Notes: generated by a model not told the origin, from the sequence alone. A DNA stretch of 64,000 nucleotides from Numidum massiliense (GCF_001375555.1 NZ_CTDZ01000009.1:2101758-2165757); one strand, 5' to 3'. Positions 17,272-26,839 are shown, numbered from the stretch's first letter. Numbers and translations: made by a program.

Positions 17272-18446
17272 GTCGTTCCCCCGCTGCTCTTATTCTTCTT
17301 GGAAACGATCCCCCAAATTAAGACAGCCATCACGAGCAAATAATACGAAAACGTGTACGGAGTCCAATCTTTTATAGTCATCTCCATAAAGTTGGAACGA
17401 TTTGGGTGTAGCTGATTGCTTAAACTCCATATTAGAATGGCAGTAGGCAAAATATAATGCGTGTACGTTCCCGAACGACGTGCGAAAGAAGTGCCCGTTC
17501 CACCTTCCGCACCTGCTTTTGCACCTGTTTGTCCCCGTCCCCCTCCTGCTGTACCCTGTAAATGCGCCAACCCGAGGAGAGCAACTAAAAATGCGACCGT
17601 TATTTTAATAAAAATAGAAAAAATCCATACAGAAGCAATGATTGGTTCCATCCGTTCAAACACGGTGCTTAACGTAATGTTGCGCATAATCGTGATACTC
17701 GGATACATATCTCGCTGCGCGACATACGTCCCGCTCACACTGAGCACGGCGACGACAGCGACACCGAGTGCCAACCCACTGATTAACAGGCTAGACATAT
17801 ATGCCCGGATGACGTGTGTTTTGTCCGTAAGAAACGTAAACAGTGCCCCGAATAGAATGAGGGTAAAAAAAGGAAACCCGAACAACGGAAACGCGCCGTG
17901 CCAAATCGGAGCCATCCCTTGCGCAAAAAAAGGCTGTAAATGCTGCAGTTTCATCTGGTTGGCGACGAGAAGACCTGAGCCGATAAAACAGACGAGCATA
18001 AGCGGAGAGAGCACTTCGTTCACTCTCCCAATATTAGTGGCACCGTGATGAACCGAATAGGCCGCTAGTGCGAGCAAACCCACTTGATACAGCCACGGGC
18101 CTGTCTCTGGCATGACGACGTCAACCATAAAGTCACTCGCATCGCGCACGACGAGTGCACAAAGGTGGACAGCGAAAAAAATGAGCGCGACCGTAACGAT
18201 TTTTCCAAGCCACTTACCAATCACCAAGTCAGAAATTTCGAAGATGGACATGTAATTGTATTTGCTTAACAAAAAGATCCACGCACCGTTGCACGCCACC
18301 CCGACAGCTGTGGCGAGAAATACGGCTAGCCAACCGTCCGTTTTCGCGTGCAACGCGGTAATCCCTGGTGCGAAAAGCAGTGAATTGCCGACGATAAAAT
18401 TAATCACTGTCAAGGAGAGTTGCCACTGGCTCAGTTTATGGGTCAT
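17268..18446 (-). CDS. GerAB-family spore germination permease (first paralogue)
   Basis: 392 residues, ATG with GAAAGGGAAC upstream. It has ten hydrophobic segments and the GerAB family start (MTHKLSQWQLSLTVINFIVG). A cytoplasmic insertion rich in Gly/Ala/Thr (about residues 302-328, GTAGGGRGQTGAKAGAEGGT) makes it longer than the paralogue downstream. It follows the small D-type gene by 30 bp in the germination operon. It is the germinant-binding candidate together with its neighbour. Confidence 0.87.
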   Translation of the reverse strand: MTHKLSQWQLSLTVINFIVGNSLLFAPGITALHAKTDGWLAVFLATAVGVACNGAWIFLLSKYNYMSIFEISDLVIGKWLGKIVTVALIFFAVHLCALVVRDASDFMVDVVMPETGPWLYQVGLLALAAYSVHHGATNIGRVNEVLSPLMLVCFIGSGLLVANQMKLQHLQPFFAQGMAPIWHGAFPLFGFPFFTLILFGALFTFLTDKTHVIRAYMSSLLISGLALGVAVVAVLSVSGTYVAQRDMYPSITIMRNITLSTVFERMEPIIASVWIFSIFIKITVAFLVALLGLAHLQGTAGGGRGQTGAKAGAEGGTGTSFARRSGTYTHYILPTAILIWSLSNQLHPNRSNFMEMTIKDWTPYTFSYYLLVMAVLIWGIVSKKNKSSGGTT

Positions 18447-18476
18447 GTCGTTCCCTTTCGCTCAACGTATATTTTT

Positions 18477-18653
18477 TCATGATGTCCTCCCGAACAGCCA
18501 CTCGTAAACGGGATCGTAAACGCGCTGTAACCAGTCGGCGATCGGGAAGACGTTATAGCCGAGCAAGTAGCCGCCGGTATAGACGATTGTCACTAGCCAT
18601 GTGACAATAAGTACGACATTGTTTGCTAGCTTATTTTTTCCGCTCGTGGACAC
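18477..18653 (-). CDS. Small GerD-subunit-like protein of the germinant receptor
   Basis: 58 residues, GTG start, overlapping the 3' end of gerAC by 23 bp; too short for common gene cut-offs. It contains a transmembrane helix VVLIVTWLVTIVYTGGYLLG (13-32) and ends WLQRVYDPVYEWLFGRTS. Its position between the C and B genes of a GerA-type operon and its two-hydrophobic-segment build match the D subunits described for some Bacillus receptors, which modulate receptor activity. The reading frame opens directly after a stop, so GTG is the only sensible start. The ribosome binding site is weak, so coupling to gerAC is likely. Confidence 0.65.
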   Translation of the reverse strand: MSTSGKNKLANNVVLIVTWLVTIVYTGGYLLGYNVFPIADWLQRVYDPVYEWLFGRTS

Positions 18654-19896
18654 TTTCTGATCTCATTCCCGTCGTCATAATTTGAATATGCGCACTTACC
18701 TTCACCTTGAGTGCTGGAAGGTCTTTGCGCCAATTTTTTTTTCGCTTCTCCCACTCGCGCGGCTTCTTGCGGTATAGCGCATCACCAAACCCAAAATTAT
18801 CTATCCGATGTTTCTTTGCTTTCACCACGGCCTGCAACATTTTTTCTTCTAGAAAGCGTTCGGTCAGTTGCTGTAGCTGTTGGATGGTACGCTCATCCTC
18901 GACCTTCGCGTCAAAGTTGATTTCTTTTAAAATCGCCTCGCCCTTCACCTTCACCCGGTAACTTAGGTGCTCACCCTTAAGTTCTGGCGTTAGCTTAGTT
19001 CGCACATTACGCAATAAAATCCCGAAGGAACTGTGCTGTCTCTCATTTGGAATGCGTAGCAGCATACTCCCCTTGTAGCGATCGCTCATGAGCGTCCACC
19101 CGAGCGATTCGTCTAACGTCATCCAATCGAGGAGACGACTCTCGCGAAACAGAGCTAGCCCGGTCAAGCGAAACGCATCGCGATTGGCGTCGATATGTTC
19201 CAATTCCTTTGTCGTTTTCGCTTCTTCGGGAGTAGTTCCCGGCTCCACCCCGTGCAACACCGGATCGCGATTTTCGCCGTAGCGCCAACGAATGACATCT
19301 TTTACTCCGATGACTTGTTGCCCGTACGAACTGCCTGATATCATCACGCTGTCTCTTAGCGCCATGCCAGGATTTTTTTCTATCGGCGTATAAACTTTAA
19401 GAATACTACCGGCAGTTGTTCCTTTAGCGACGAAAAATAAATATGTTCCACGCAATTCATTACTGCGTTCGAGGAGATCGACGATACTGTCCAATCCTCG
19501 CTTACGCGCGAACTTTTCTCCGAGCACGATAAAAAATAAATGCGGATAAAACAGTTGCCTCGAGACTAAATTATCCGCTTTCGCCAACGCGTCGACAAAT
19601 GTCGTACCTGTCGTTTCAAAAGTGTATACGCTTCCGCCGGACATCCCGCCCATTTGGCCCGATTGCATACCGCCTGTCGGATTGACAACCTGCAAGTAGA
19701 CGACGATCTTCCCGTCCTTTTCATCGATCCCTAACGCGGTTACCAACGCTAAATCGGTTAATTCCCGCTTGGCAGCACAGGCGGATAAGAGCATCCCGGC
19801 TAAGACCGTCCACGTCAGCACTGACGCACATAAGGCGGCAATTCTTTTTTTACCTTTTTTCGGTACACTTATCGGTTCTGTCGTTTGTTCTGGCAT
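18631..19896 (-). CDS. GerAC-family spore germination lipoprotein
   Basis: 421 residues from ATG 19896 (AGGTGATG upstream; an in-frame GTG lies two codons earlier). A lipoprotein signal runs to the lipobox LLSAC (about 38-42). The Ger(x)C domain follows with LTDLALVTALGIDEKDGKIV and, later, RGTYLFFVAKG. GerAC subunits sit on the outer face of the inner spore membrane and are needed for receptor function. The gene starts about 12 bp after gerAA. An insertion around residue 92 (GGMQSGQMGGMSGGSVYTFE) is Gly/Met rich. Confidence 0.88.
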   Translation of the reverse strand: MPEQTTEPISVPKKGKKRIAALCASVLTWTVLAGMLLSACAAKRELTDLALVTALGIDEKDGKIVVYLQVVNPTGGMQSGQMGGMSGGSVYTFETTGTTFVDALAKADNLVSRQLFYPHLFFIVLGEKFARKRGLDSIVDLLERSNELRGTYLFFVAKGTTAGSILKVYTPIEKNPGMALRDSVMISGSSYGQQVIGVKDVIRWRYGENRDPVLHGVEPGTTPEEAKTTKELEHIDANRDAFRLTGLALFRESRLLDWMTLDESLGWTLMSDRYKGSMLLRIPNERQHSSFGILLRNVRTKLTPELKGEHLSYRVKVKGEAILKEINFDAKVEDERTIQQLQQLTERFLEEKMLQAVVKAKKHRIDNFGFGDALYRKKPREWEKRKKNWRKDLPALKVKVSAHIQIMTTGMRSESVHERKK

Positions 19897-19908
19897 GGCC
19901 ACTTCGCA

Positions 19909-21441
19909 TCACCTATTACTTTTTGCGCGATTGGATAATTTTTTGTAGAGGCTCGTCTTACTCCACCTGAGTGGAAAACGAAACAACGTATCTTTTTGCT
20001 GCAGCCAGTCAAACGGAGCAATCGGGGCGAAATACGGCTGGCCCATCGACTGTAATGCACACAAATGGATGAGCAAAGCGACAAAAAAGACGGCCATGCC
20101 GAACAGTCCCGCCGTTGCTGCGAGTACCATCAGGAGAAAGCGTAGCATGCGAATTGTTCCGCCAAAACTGTAATACGGAGCTATAAAACTAGCGATTGCC
20201 GTCAACGATACGACGATGACGATCGCCGACGACACGAGACCCGCCCGTACAGCTGACTCTCCGATGACGATTGCGCCGACGATGGAGACGGCGGGCCCGA
20301 TCGGCCGCGGCATACGGATCCCCGCTTCACGCAAAATTTCAAAAATCGTCTCCATAAGTAAAGCTTCGAGAAAGGCGGGAAAGGGGACTCCTTCCCGCTG
20401 GGCCAGTAAACTAATCAACAGATCTGTCGGGATTAACTCTTGATGGAAGGTCGTAACGGCGATATATAACGCGGGTAAGCCAAGCGCAATCGCAAAGGCG
20501 ATCACGCGTATGATGCGGATAAAGGTAGCGAGGTCGAAGCGCTCGTAGTAATCTTCTGCCGCTTGAAAAAAAGAGATAAACGTCGCTGGTGCAATTAGGG
20601 CGAACGGCGAGCCGTCGACAACGATGACAACCCGCCCATCGGAAACGTCTGCGGCAGCGACATCCGGGCGCTCCGTTGACTGGATCGTCGGAAATGGCGT
20701 ATATTTTCGCTCTCCGATCAATTCTCCTAGCATGCCACTGTCCAATATTTTATTTGCTGTGACGTTTTCCAACCGCCTGAGCACTTCCGAAAGCACATCG
20801 CGATTGACGACGTGTGCCATGTAGACGACAGCAATTTTCGTGCGTGTCACTTTTCCGACAGTCATTTTTTTTACGCGCACGTCTGGATGGCGCACCTTAG
20901 CGCGAATAAGTGCCGTATTGACGGCTAGCACCTCAACAAACCCTTCGCGCGGACCGTGAATGACCAGTTGACTCGCCGGTTCCTCGACATTGCGCTTCTT
21001 TCCACCGGCGACAGCGAGGGTATAGGCGTGGAAACTTCCCTCCAGGAATAAAACGACTTGCCCGGTTAACAGCGCTTCGATCACCTTGTCCATGTGCGTG
21101 TGCCGCTCAATGCTGGACACTTCAACCCGCGCAATGAACTGTTCTGAGGTAACTTTTTCGCGTTTCTGCGGCTGATACGAAGTGAGCGGGGAAATAATAA
21201 AATCGTAAACCGATCCTTCCTCGACGAGGTTATCAATATATAAAAGACTGCAAGGAACAACGGCCTGCGGCAGTTCACGACGAACTAAGTCGTCACTCGC
21301 TAATACGTTTGCGACGTGGGTCGTATTCGCTTGTACGCCTGATGCAACCGTCACCCGACTCAATGTCGACGAGCCGGGAGCAGTTGTCGTCTCGTGCTTG
21401 TAGCGTCGCCACCTTTTGTGTTGTTGCCACCGTTTGAACAC
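19909..21441 (-). CDS. GerAA-family spore germination receptor subunit
   Basis: 510 residues from GTG 21441, chosen because GAGGGGG lies 8 bases upstream; an ATG at 21498 opens the same frame without such a site. It has the two-part cytosolic N-domain (EEGSVYDFIISPLTS, then YMAHVVNRDVLSEVLRRLEN) followed by five or so membrane helices beginning FIRIIRVIAFAIALGLPALY. RMPRPIGPAVSIVGAIVIGE is a GerAA signature. GerAA subunits oligomerise into the germinant-gated channel. First gene of the operon gerAA-gerAC-D-gerAB-gerAB. Confidence 0.9.
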   Translation of the reverse strand: MFKRWQQHKRWRRYKHETTTAPGSSTLSRVTVASGVQANTTHVANVLASDDLVRRELPQAVVPCSLLYIDNLVEEGSVYDFIISPLTSYQPQKREKVTSEQFIARVEVSSIERHTHMDKVIEALLTGQVVLFLEGSFHAYTLAVAGGKKRNVEEPASQLVIHGPREGFVEVLAVNTALIRAKVRHPDVRVKKMTVGKVTRTKIAVVYMAHVVNRDVLSEVLRRLENVTANKILDSGMLGELIGERKYTPFPTIQSTERPDVAAADVSDGRVVIVVDGSPFALIAPATFISFFQAAEDYYERFDLATFIRIIRVIAFAIALGLPALYIAVTTFHQELIPTDLLISLLAQREGVPFPAFLEALLMETIFEILREAGIRMPRPIGPAVSIVGAIVIGESAVRAGLVSSAIVIVVSLTAIASFIAPYYSFGGTIRMLRFLLMVLAATAGLFGMAVFFVALLIHLCALQSMGQPYFAPIAPFDWLQQKDTLFRFPLRWSKTSLYKKLSNRAKSNR

Positions 21442-21467
21442 TGTGGTTACCCCCTCGCTTTCCTCGA

Positions 21468-21497
21468 TAGTGTGTGCCGAACTTGTTTTTTTATGCA
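21468..21497 (-). promoter_or_regulatory. Sigma-G-like promoter of the germination operon
   Basis: On the reverse strand TGCATA (21497-21492), a 17-bp spacer and CACACTA (21474-21468) approximate the forespore sigma-G consensus (about TGAATA and CATACTA). It sits 27 bp before the GTG of gerAA. Germinant receptors are typically sigma-G genes, so pattern and context agree. Confidence 0.5.
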
Positions 21498-21604
21498 AGA
21501 ATGGGCACGTATGAACGACATCGCAGGGGAACTCATGGCGGCGCAGGGATGGGACGCGGTTTCACCCGGCAGGGGCACAACTGTTACCTTGTCAGAACCG
21601 TCGC

Positions 21605-22351
21605 TTATGTTTCGCTCGTCCACTGGCCTAACCGCGCGAGTAATTGCGGGAAGGAAGGGACGTCTAAGTCAGAACTGCCGTGATCCCGCACGGTGTCGTA
21701 CGCTCGCACGACAGTGCCGTAATATTGCAGTTTACCGCTGTTCATAATGAGTAGCTTGTTACTCAACTGTTCTATTTCTTGGGCATCGTGACTGGAGTAG
21801 AGGATTGTCTTGCCACGTGTGCCGAGTTTCTTAATGAATGTCACAATGTCTTGCTTCGATTGAATGTCGATGCCGACAGTCGGCTCGTCCATGATGAGAA
21901 TGTCCGGATCGTGCAGCAAGGCGACGGCGATGTTCAACTTGCGCTGCATGCCTCCCGACAGACGACTCACTTTTGTCGTTACCTGCTGCGTTAACCCGAC
22001 GATGTCCGTTATGTGCGCGATACGCGCGCGGGATACGTCGGCACCGGCCATTTTTGCCCAAAACGATAAATTGTCTCGCACTGACAGATCGGTATACAGC
22101 GCCAAGTCTTGCGGCACGTAGCCAATTCCCCGGCGCACAGCTTTCACCTGTTTTACACTATCCTTCCCGTCGATGGCGATCGTTCCCGCGGAAGGTTTCA
22201 ACACGGTAGCGATCATTTGCATGAGCGTCGATTTTCCAGCCCCGTTTGGACCGACGACACCGACGAGATCGCCACGTCCGATGTGTAACGTAAGCGGTTC
22301 GACGACTGTTTTTTTCGCGTATGACTTTGTGAGTGCGTTAAGCGCGATCAT
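21605..22351 (-). CDS. ABC exporter ATPase
   Basis: 248 residues. Walker A GPNGAGKST (34-42), signature LSGGMQRKLNIA and Walker B ILIMDEPTVGID are complete; the switch His is in LYSSHD. It is the last gene of a three-gene operon and overlaps the upstream permease gene by 14 bp. The arrangement, one CcmA-type ATPase with two ABC-2 permeases, is like the linearmycin exporter LnrLMN of B. subtilis, though with the ATPase last. The substrate is not deducible: drug, peptide and lipid are all possible. Confidence 0.85.
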   Translation of the reverse strand: MIALNALTKSYAKKTVVEPLTLHIGRGDLVGVVGPNGAGKSTLMQMIATVLKPSAGTIAIDGKDSVKQVKAVRRGIGYVPQDLALYTDLSVRDNLSFWAKMAGADVSRARIAHITDIVGLTQQVTTKVSRLSGGMQRKLNIAVALLHDPDILIMDEPTVGIDIQSKQDIVTFIKKLGTRGKTILYSSHDAQEIEQLSNKLLIMNSGKLQYYGTVVRAYDTVRDHGSSDLDVPSFPQLLARLGQWTSET

Positions 22352-23702
22352 GACGTCCCTCCAACAGTAGCAAACTTATACTTAACAACACGACACCCGC
22401 GGCGGCAAACACGCCGAGCGACGGCAAAATCTTTGGGACGGTCGTCCAAAAATCGCCTTCACTAAGCGTCCCGCGCACGGCCGACAGCAGCCACTGTTGC
22501 GGCGTTAGCGCGGCGAGCGATGCAAATCGGCTCGATACTTCGGCCAAGTTAATAAAGCTGCCGCCGATGACGCTCGTTGCGACAACTGTCATTAAGCCGA
22601 ATAAGTGCATCTGCTTGTGCCCCCGTGCAAAACTGGCAAACAACGTAGCGATCGAAAAACAGGCGCCGATATACGCGGAGACGACGACGCATACGAGCAC
22701 TATCCGCCACCAAGAAAGCGAAGCACCGGAAATAAAGTAGCCCGCCGCAAGCAGAAAACTGACAAACACGAGTAACGAGGCACCACAGCCGTTGCCGACG
22801 ATGTAGCGCAACTTGCTGGCACCAACGACTGACACACGTGTCAACACATGCTGTTGCTTCTCCTTGACCAGCCAATCGTTTAAGTAAAAAGTGAGCAACA
22901 TGAGGGCGAGGGAAAGTAGTCCGAATGCCCGCATCCCTTCGTCAGTTAGTTTGTGCGCTTCCGTGGTGGGGGCGTCTGTGCTAGCTGTGTTGCGCACCTC
23001 GGGATTCACGTCCCCCGCTCCGTCTGTATCCTCGTTCGGGCGAGCCGCATCCACTTTGCCGCGGAGGTCATCGCTTTCGGTATCATCGCCATTCAGCGAA
23101 AGGACGTCGCCGCTTTCACGATATACCATCGTCGCCAGCGGTTCCGGCTCCCACTGTGCATCCGTATAGTGCCACGCTTCCTGCCACAGCGGTTTTTTTT
23201 CTTGCGCCGTAATGAGACCCTTCTCCGTATAGTAGGCGACGACGTCGTTCGCAGCCGTTGCATTGCTTACGAAACGCATAGTTTCACTCGCCACGACTTC
23301 TTTTAGTAAGCCGCTAGAGAGCGAGGCCGGCGATTCAATTAAGTCGACAAGCTCACGGTATTGCCCTTGCGCGATGTTCGCCTGAAAGCCCTCCTTAAAG
23401 ACGAACGCAAGATCGGCCGTCTGTGCTTCAATGCGCCGTACAGCTTCTTTGCGCGAACACATTTCGAGAGCGACGTGCGGCGTCTTAGCGACACGGGCGA
23501 TGACGGTCCGCGAATAGTCGCTGTCGTCTTCGTCGACGACGGCGATCGGAATTTTCCCTTCTACGACAGTTTTAGAGATGACCGTTTCGAGAAGGGCGAC
23601 GACGAGGAGCGGCAAACACAACAATAACAGTAGCTGCTTCGGGTTATGTACGATGATTTTCATGCGGTAAAACATAAACGTAATAAACTGCTTGGCGCGC
23701 AT
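22338..23702 (-). CDS. ABC-2 type permease (second)
   Basis: 454 residues with one N-terminal transmembrane helix (about 20-42), a large extracytoplasmic domain (about 45-265) and five more helices (about 265-450). The build is that of ABC2_membrane_3 exporters. The extracytoplasmic part carries an acidic, threonine-rich linker around residues 207-245 (DDTESDDLRGKVDAARPNED) that looks disordered. It lies 50 bp downstream of the first permease gene and pairs with it and the ATPase. The start ATG 23702 is the only in-frame candidate at the N-terminus. Confidence 0.8.
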   Translation of the reverse strand: MRAKQFITFMFYRMKIIVHNPKQLLLLLCLPLLVVALLETVISKTVVEGKIPIAVVDEDDSDYSRTVIARVAKTPHVALEMCSRKEAVRRIEAQTADLAFVFKEGFQANIAQGQYRELVDLIESPASLSSGLLKEVVASETMRFVSNATAANDVVAYYTEKGLITAQEKKPLWQEAWHYTDAQWEPEPLATMVYRESGDVLSLNGDDTESDDLRGKVDAARPNEDTDGAGDVNPEVRNTASTDAPTTEAHKLTDEGMRAFGLLSLALMLLTFYLNDWLVKEKQQHVLTRVSVVGASKLRYIVGNGCGASLLVFVSFLLAAGYFISGASLSWWRIVLVCVVVSAYIGACFSIATLFASFARGHKQMHLFGLMTVVATSVIGGSFINLAEVSSRFASLAALTPQQWLLSAVRGTLSEGDFWTTVPKILPSLGVFAAAGVVLLSISLLLLEGRHDRA

Positions 23703-23752
23703 CGCAACCTCACCTTTTATTGCCTATCAAATATTGCCTATCAAATATGTCT

Positions 23753-24991
23753 TTATCGACTTCTTACGCGATCTTTTAACCTCTCGCACAACGTTGCAGC
23801 CGCTAGAAGTAACAACGCGCTTACCGATAATACAGCGGCACTAGCCCAAACTTCGCTCGCCTCATCGAGGAAAAGCGCGTGTAACGTCGCTGACACGATC
23901 CATCTGACGAGTGTAAATTGGCTAAGCGTCTCAAAAACTTCCGGTAAATAGGCGAGTGGCAACACCGCGCCACCGACCACCGCCATACTGACGATCGCTG
24001 CGAGCGCTAGGAGCGCCTTGGCACCCTCTTTGAGCGGCAAAGAAGCAAAAAACGTAAACAACGCACTGACAGCGAGGACGGCAGTGAAGGTAGCGACGAG
24101 TAATAGCAGCAGTGATCCGCTCGCCGACAGATCGAAAGCCGACCCGTCTAATAACAGAGCAAGTAACAGTAAAACGCCTGCGACCTGTACGAGTAAAACA
24201 ATCGATAGAAATGTAAAGTTAGCGACGACAGCCGTAAGCGGGCGGACCCCAAACAGCGCCAGCCGCTTTTGGAGTGCCTCGTTTTCTGCCGTCCCGAGTT
24301 GTGACAACCCGAGTAAACCGGCGAACGTCAGTAGCACCGTGCCACCCGCAACTGCATAGTAGTCATGTGGTGAGAATCCGCCTAGCGCCGATACCGTCTC
24401 TTCTGCAAACACCTGCTTCCGGCCTAACGTTTGCAAAGAATAGTCAGCGATGAGTTGTTTTAACGTCTGACTGAGCGCCTCGCTGTCCACCCCAGCCTCA
24501 CTTAAGTAGTGGTAGACTGTATTGATACCGCTTTGCGCTGCAGTCACAAGACCGAGACCCGCTTCGAGCATCGACTTAAACAAGCTGGCCTGCAATGGCC
24601 GCTGTGCGTTGCCGATCACTTCGATCGGGACGTTTTTACCACTGCGCATCTCTTGCGCAAAGTTAGCTGGTAGCCGGACAAGTACGGCAACGCCATCTTC
24701 CGTAAGCAGCTGCTCTCCTTTTGCGTAATCGACGCGGACGAACCGGACGATCTTCTTAAAGTCGTCCGCCGCTTCAAACTGGCGGATTAACGTTCGCGTC
24801 TCAAACGAATTGTCTTCGTCGACGAGCGCCACTTGAAACGGTTCAACAAAGCGGTTATCCGCAATGAGAGGTTCCAATCCGTACGAGAGAAACGCAGCCA
24901 AAAAAAGTGGTGCCAACAGCATAACTGCTAGCGGAAATGGCTGTTTTAAGACCGCTTTTAGTTTATATGTAACGAGTGCAACAACTCTCAT
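23753..24991 (-). CDS. ABC-2 type permease (first)
   Basis: 412 residues, ATG with AAGGTGG upstream. Same architecture as its neighbour: an N-terminal helix (about 18-38), an extracytoplasmic domain to about 215 and five or six helices after that. LPLAYLPEVFETLSQFTLVR near residue 350 is a short conserved-looking stretch of ABC2 permeases before the last helix. First gene of the operon and likely the heterodimer partner of the 454-residue permease. A terminator of the upstream unknown gene (25101-25134) separates the two units. Confidence 0.8.
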   Translation of the reverse strand: MRVVALVTYKLKAVLKQPFPLAVMLLAPLFLAAFLSYGLEPLIADNRFVEPFQVALVDEDNSFETRTLIRQFEAADDFKKIVRFVRVDYAKGEQLLTEDGVAVLVRLPANFAQEMRSGKNVPIEVIGNAQRPLQASLFKSMLEAGLGLVTAAQSGINTVYHYLSEAGVDSEALSQTLKQLIADYSLQTLGRKQVFAEETVSALGGFSPHDYYAVAGGTVLLTFAGLLGLSQLGTAENEALQKRLALFGVRPLTAVVANFTFLSIVLLVQVAGVLLLLALLLDGSAFDLSASGSLLLLLVATFTAVLAVSALFTFFASLPLKEGAKALLALAAIVSMAVVGGAVLPLAYLPEVFETLSQFTLVRWIVSATLHALFLDEASEVWASAAVLSVSALLLLAAATLCERLKDRVRSR

Positions 24992-25100
24992 TGCATCGGT
25001 TCCACCTTAATAAGTACTATTAAATACGTATGATCATTATTGCTCTTGTGCGTAACTGGCCGTTTTTCTAGTTCCAGTACGTAAGGCATTGTCGCTAGCT

Positions 25101-25134
25101 ATAAAAAAGAGGGCAAGTGCTGCACACACTTGCC
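25101..25134 (-). terminator. Rho-independent terminator
   Basis: Reading the reverse strand, GGCAAGTG, a 7-base loop and CACTTGCC are followed by CTCTTTTTT. It ends the unit of the 551-residue membrane-anchored protein. Confidence 0.8.
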
Positions 25135-25176
25135 ACCTTCTGCTTTGCTGTTACTGTTGAACGAGGTTCGTTCGTC

Positions 25177-26832
25177 CTATAGCCCGAGCGAACCTTCGAA
25201 CAACTGTTGGTTATTCATGATAAATTCTTGCAGGCGCTTCTGCATTTCCTCTACGATCTTTTGCAGTTCCTCGTCCGATTGCTCAGCGACGTTTACCCCT
25301 TCATTTTTCAAGTTCGGGAAGGTCGGTTTATCCTTAAAGCTCGTCTTCGACTTCACATCAGCGGTGAAACCGATGGTGCGCCCCAATCCGGCGTCGACAC
25401 TAAGCCCGAAGTCAATTGCGGTATTTGAGTGACCTTTCCCGAGGTTTTGATCCGTCTTGCGATTGTAGTGACCGTTAATCGGCAGTTCATCCGCCCCGAT
25501 TTCACTTTCTAACTCAGGACTTATTACCGTCACAGTGAAATCCGTTTTTTCGTCACCTTTCTTTCCTTTCGTCGTCGACTTATATGTTAAGCCGAATAGG
25601 TCTTCCTCGTGTTCCGTCACTTTTAGCGCGAAGTCGAGCGCGCGCTTGTTCTCACTCGTTACTGTTTTCGCACTCGCGTTAATTTTTCCGCCAACGTCTT
25701 CCGGAACCTTCATTTCCAACTTCCAATTGCTTTCATTCTTTTTGTCGTCTTTATCCCAGTCTTCCGATTTATAGGAAAGATCGACGGTTTCGTCGGCATT
25801 GTCTTTTTGAGCAATTTTCAGCTTCACATCGCGGCTAACGATCGTTTCGTTTTTGTCGACCAGGACGACCGCTTTATAGCCACCGGGAAACTTCACATCG
25901 TCTACGCCGTCCTTCGCTCTTTCGATAGCTTCTACAAGCTTTTCTTTAAATTCTTCCTTTAACTCCTCCCCATACGCCATCGGGAATTGGCCAAATACTT
26001 GCCCGTAAAGGAACTCGGAGAGACTTTTATCTTTCTCGATTTTACCTAATAATCCTTTCATTACTTTTTTCACTTCTGCCTCCGACAAAGAAACGGTCAG
26101 TTGGCGCATTTTTTCGCCGTGAAACTCGACATTTTTTTCTAATGTCACGTGCTCATCTTTAATAAACTGGGCCAAGTACTCCGCGTAGTCTTTACCGATT
26201 TCGTTTAATTCTTTGAGTGTTTTGGTCGCATCGGCTTCAATGAAGTACTCAATTTCTTCCGGTCCGTCGTATGTAGGATCCATGCGACGGGCAAATTCAC
26301 CGAGCTCTGCGTTCGGTAAATACAAGTAGTCGTCGTACAATACCGGTACTTGAAATCCTGTTTCTTTTTTCGAGTGAAACAGATTCACGTCGGCAATGGG
26401 CGTATCGTTCAAATGGTAGCCCATCGAAACGGCAGCCTTTTCTTTTTTCGGGTCCAGCTTACTGACTATTTTAATCTTTGAGTCTTCCAACAACTTCTGT
26501 ACCATCGCGAGATCCGGAACTTGACTTTCCATCCCGTCTGCTTGTAACCCGAAACGAACTTCCATCTCGTTAACCGACGGTTCTTTCCCCGATTTTTCCG
26601 CCAGTTCCCATTCGTCCTTGTACGTATCTTTTAACGACTCTATCGCTTTTTCGTACGTGTTTACTTCTGCCGCTAAATATAGTTCGAGCGGACTCTTGCT
26701 AAAAATAAACGCGTATGATAACCCGCCTGCAACGAGCACTAAAACGGCCACTAGGGCGATGATCATGAACCCTTTACCTTTGCCTTTCGGCGCGGGTTGG
26801 TTCGGATTCACTTCCGTTGACATGTCGCTCAT
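25177..26832 (-). CDS. Membrane-anchored protein of unknown function
   Basis: 551 residues, ATG with GGTGGAGGG upstream. A short Pro/Gly/Lys cytoplasmic lead (1-20) precedes one transmembrane helix (FMIIALVAVLVLVAGGLSYA, 22-41). The rest is a large extracytoplasmic domain rich in Lys, Glu and Asp, with beta-strand-like stretches, and a C-terminal helix (SDEELQKIVEEMQKRLQEFI). There are no cysteines or catalytic motifs. It resembles a Bacillales family annotated only by a DUF number (possibly DUF6583; I could not check). It is monocistronic, with its own terminator. Surface or sporulation roles are possible but unproven. Confidence 0.7.
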   Translation of the reverse strand: MSDMSTEVNPNQPAPKGKGKGFMIIALVAVLVLVAGGLSYAFIFSKSPLELYLAAEVNTYEKAIESLKDTYKDEWELAEKSGKEPSVNEMEVRFGLQADGMESQVPDLAMVQKLLEDSKIKIVSKLDPKKEKAAVSMGYHLNDTPIADVNLFHSKKETGFQVPVLYDDYLYLPNAELGEFARRMDPTYDGPEEIEYFIEADATKTLKELNEIGKDYAEYLAQFIKDEHVTLEKNVEFHGEKMRQLTVSLSEAEVKKVMKGLLGKIEKDKSLSEFLYGQVFGQFPMAYGEELKEEFKEKLVEAIERAKDGVDDVKFPGGYKAVVLVDKNETIVSRDVKLKIAQKDNADETVDLSYKSEDWDKDDKKNESNWKLEMKVPEDVGGKINASAKTVTSENKRALDFALKVTEHEEDLFGLTYKSTTKGKKGDEKTDFTVTVISPELESEIGADELPINGHYNRKTDQNLGKGHSNTAIDFGLSVDAGLGRTIGFTADVKSKTSFKDKPTFPNLKNEGVNVAEQSDEELQKIVEEMQKRLQEFIMNNQQLFEGSLGL

Positions 26833-26839
26833 TTAAGTC

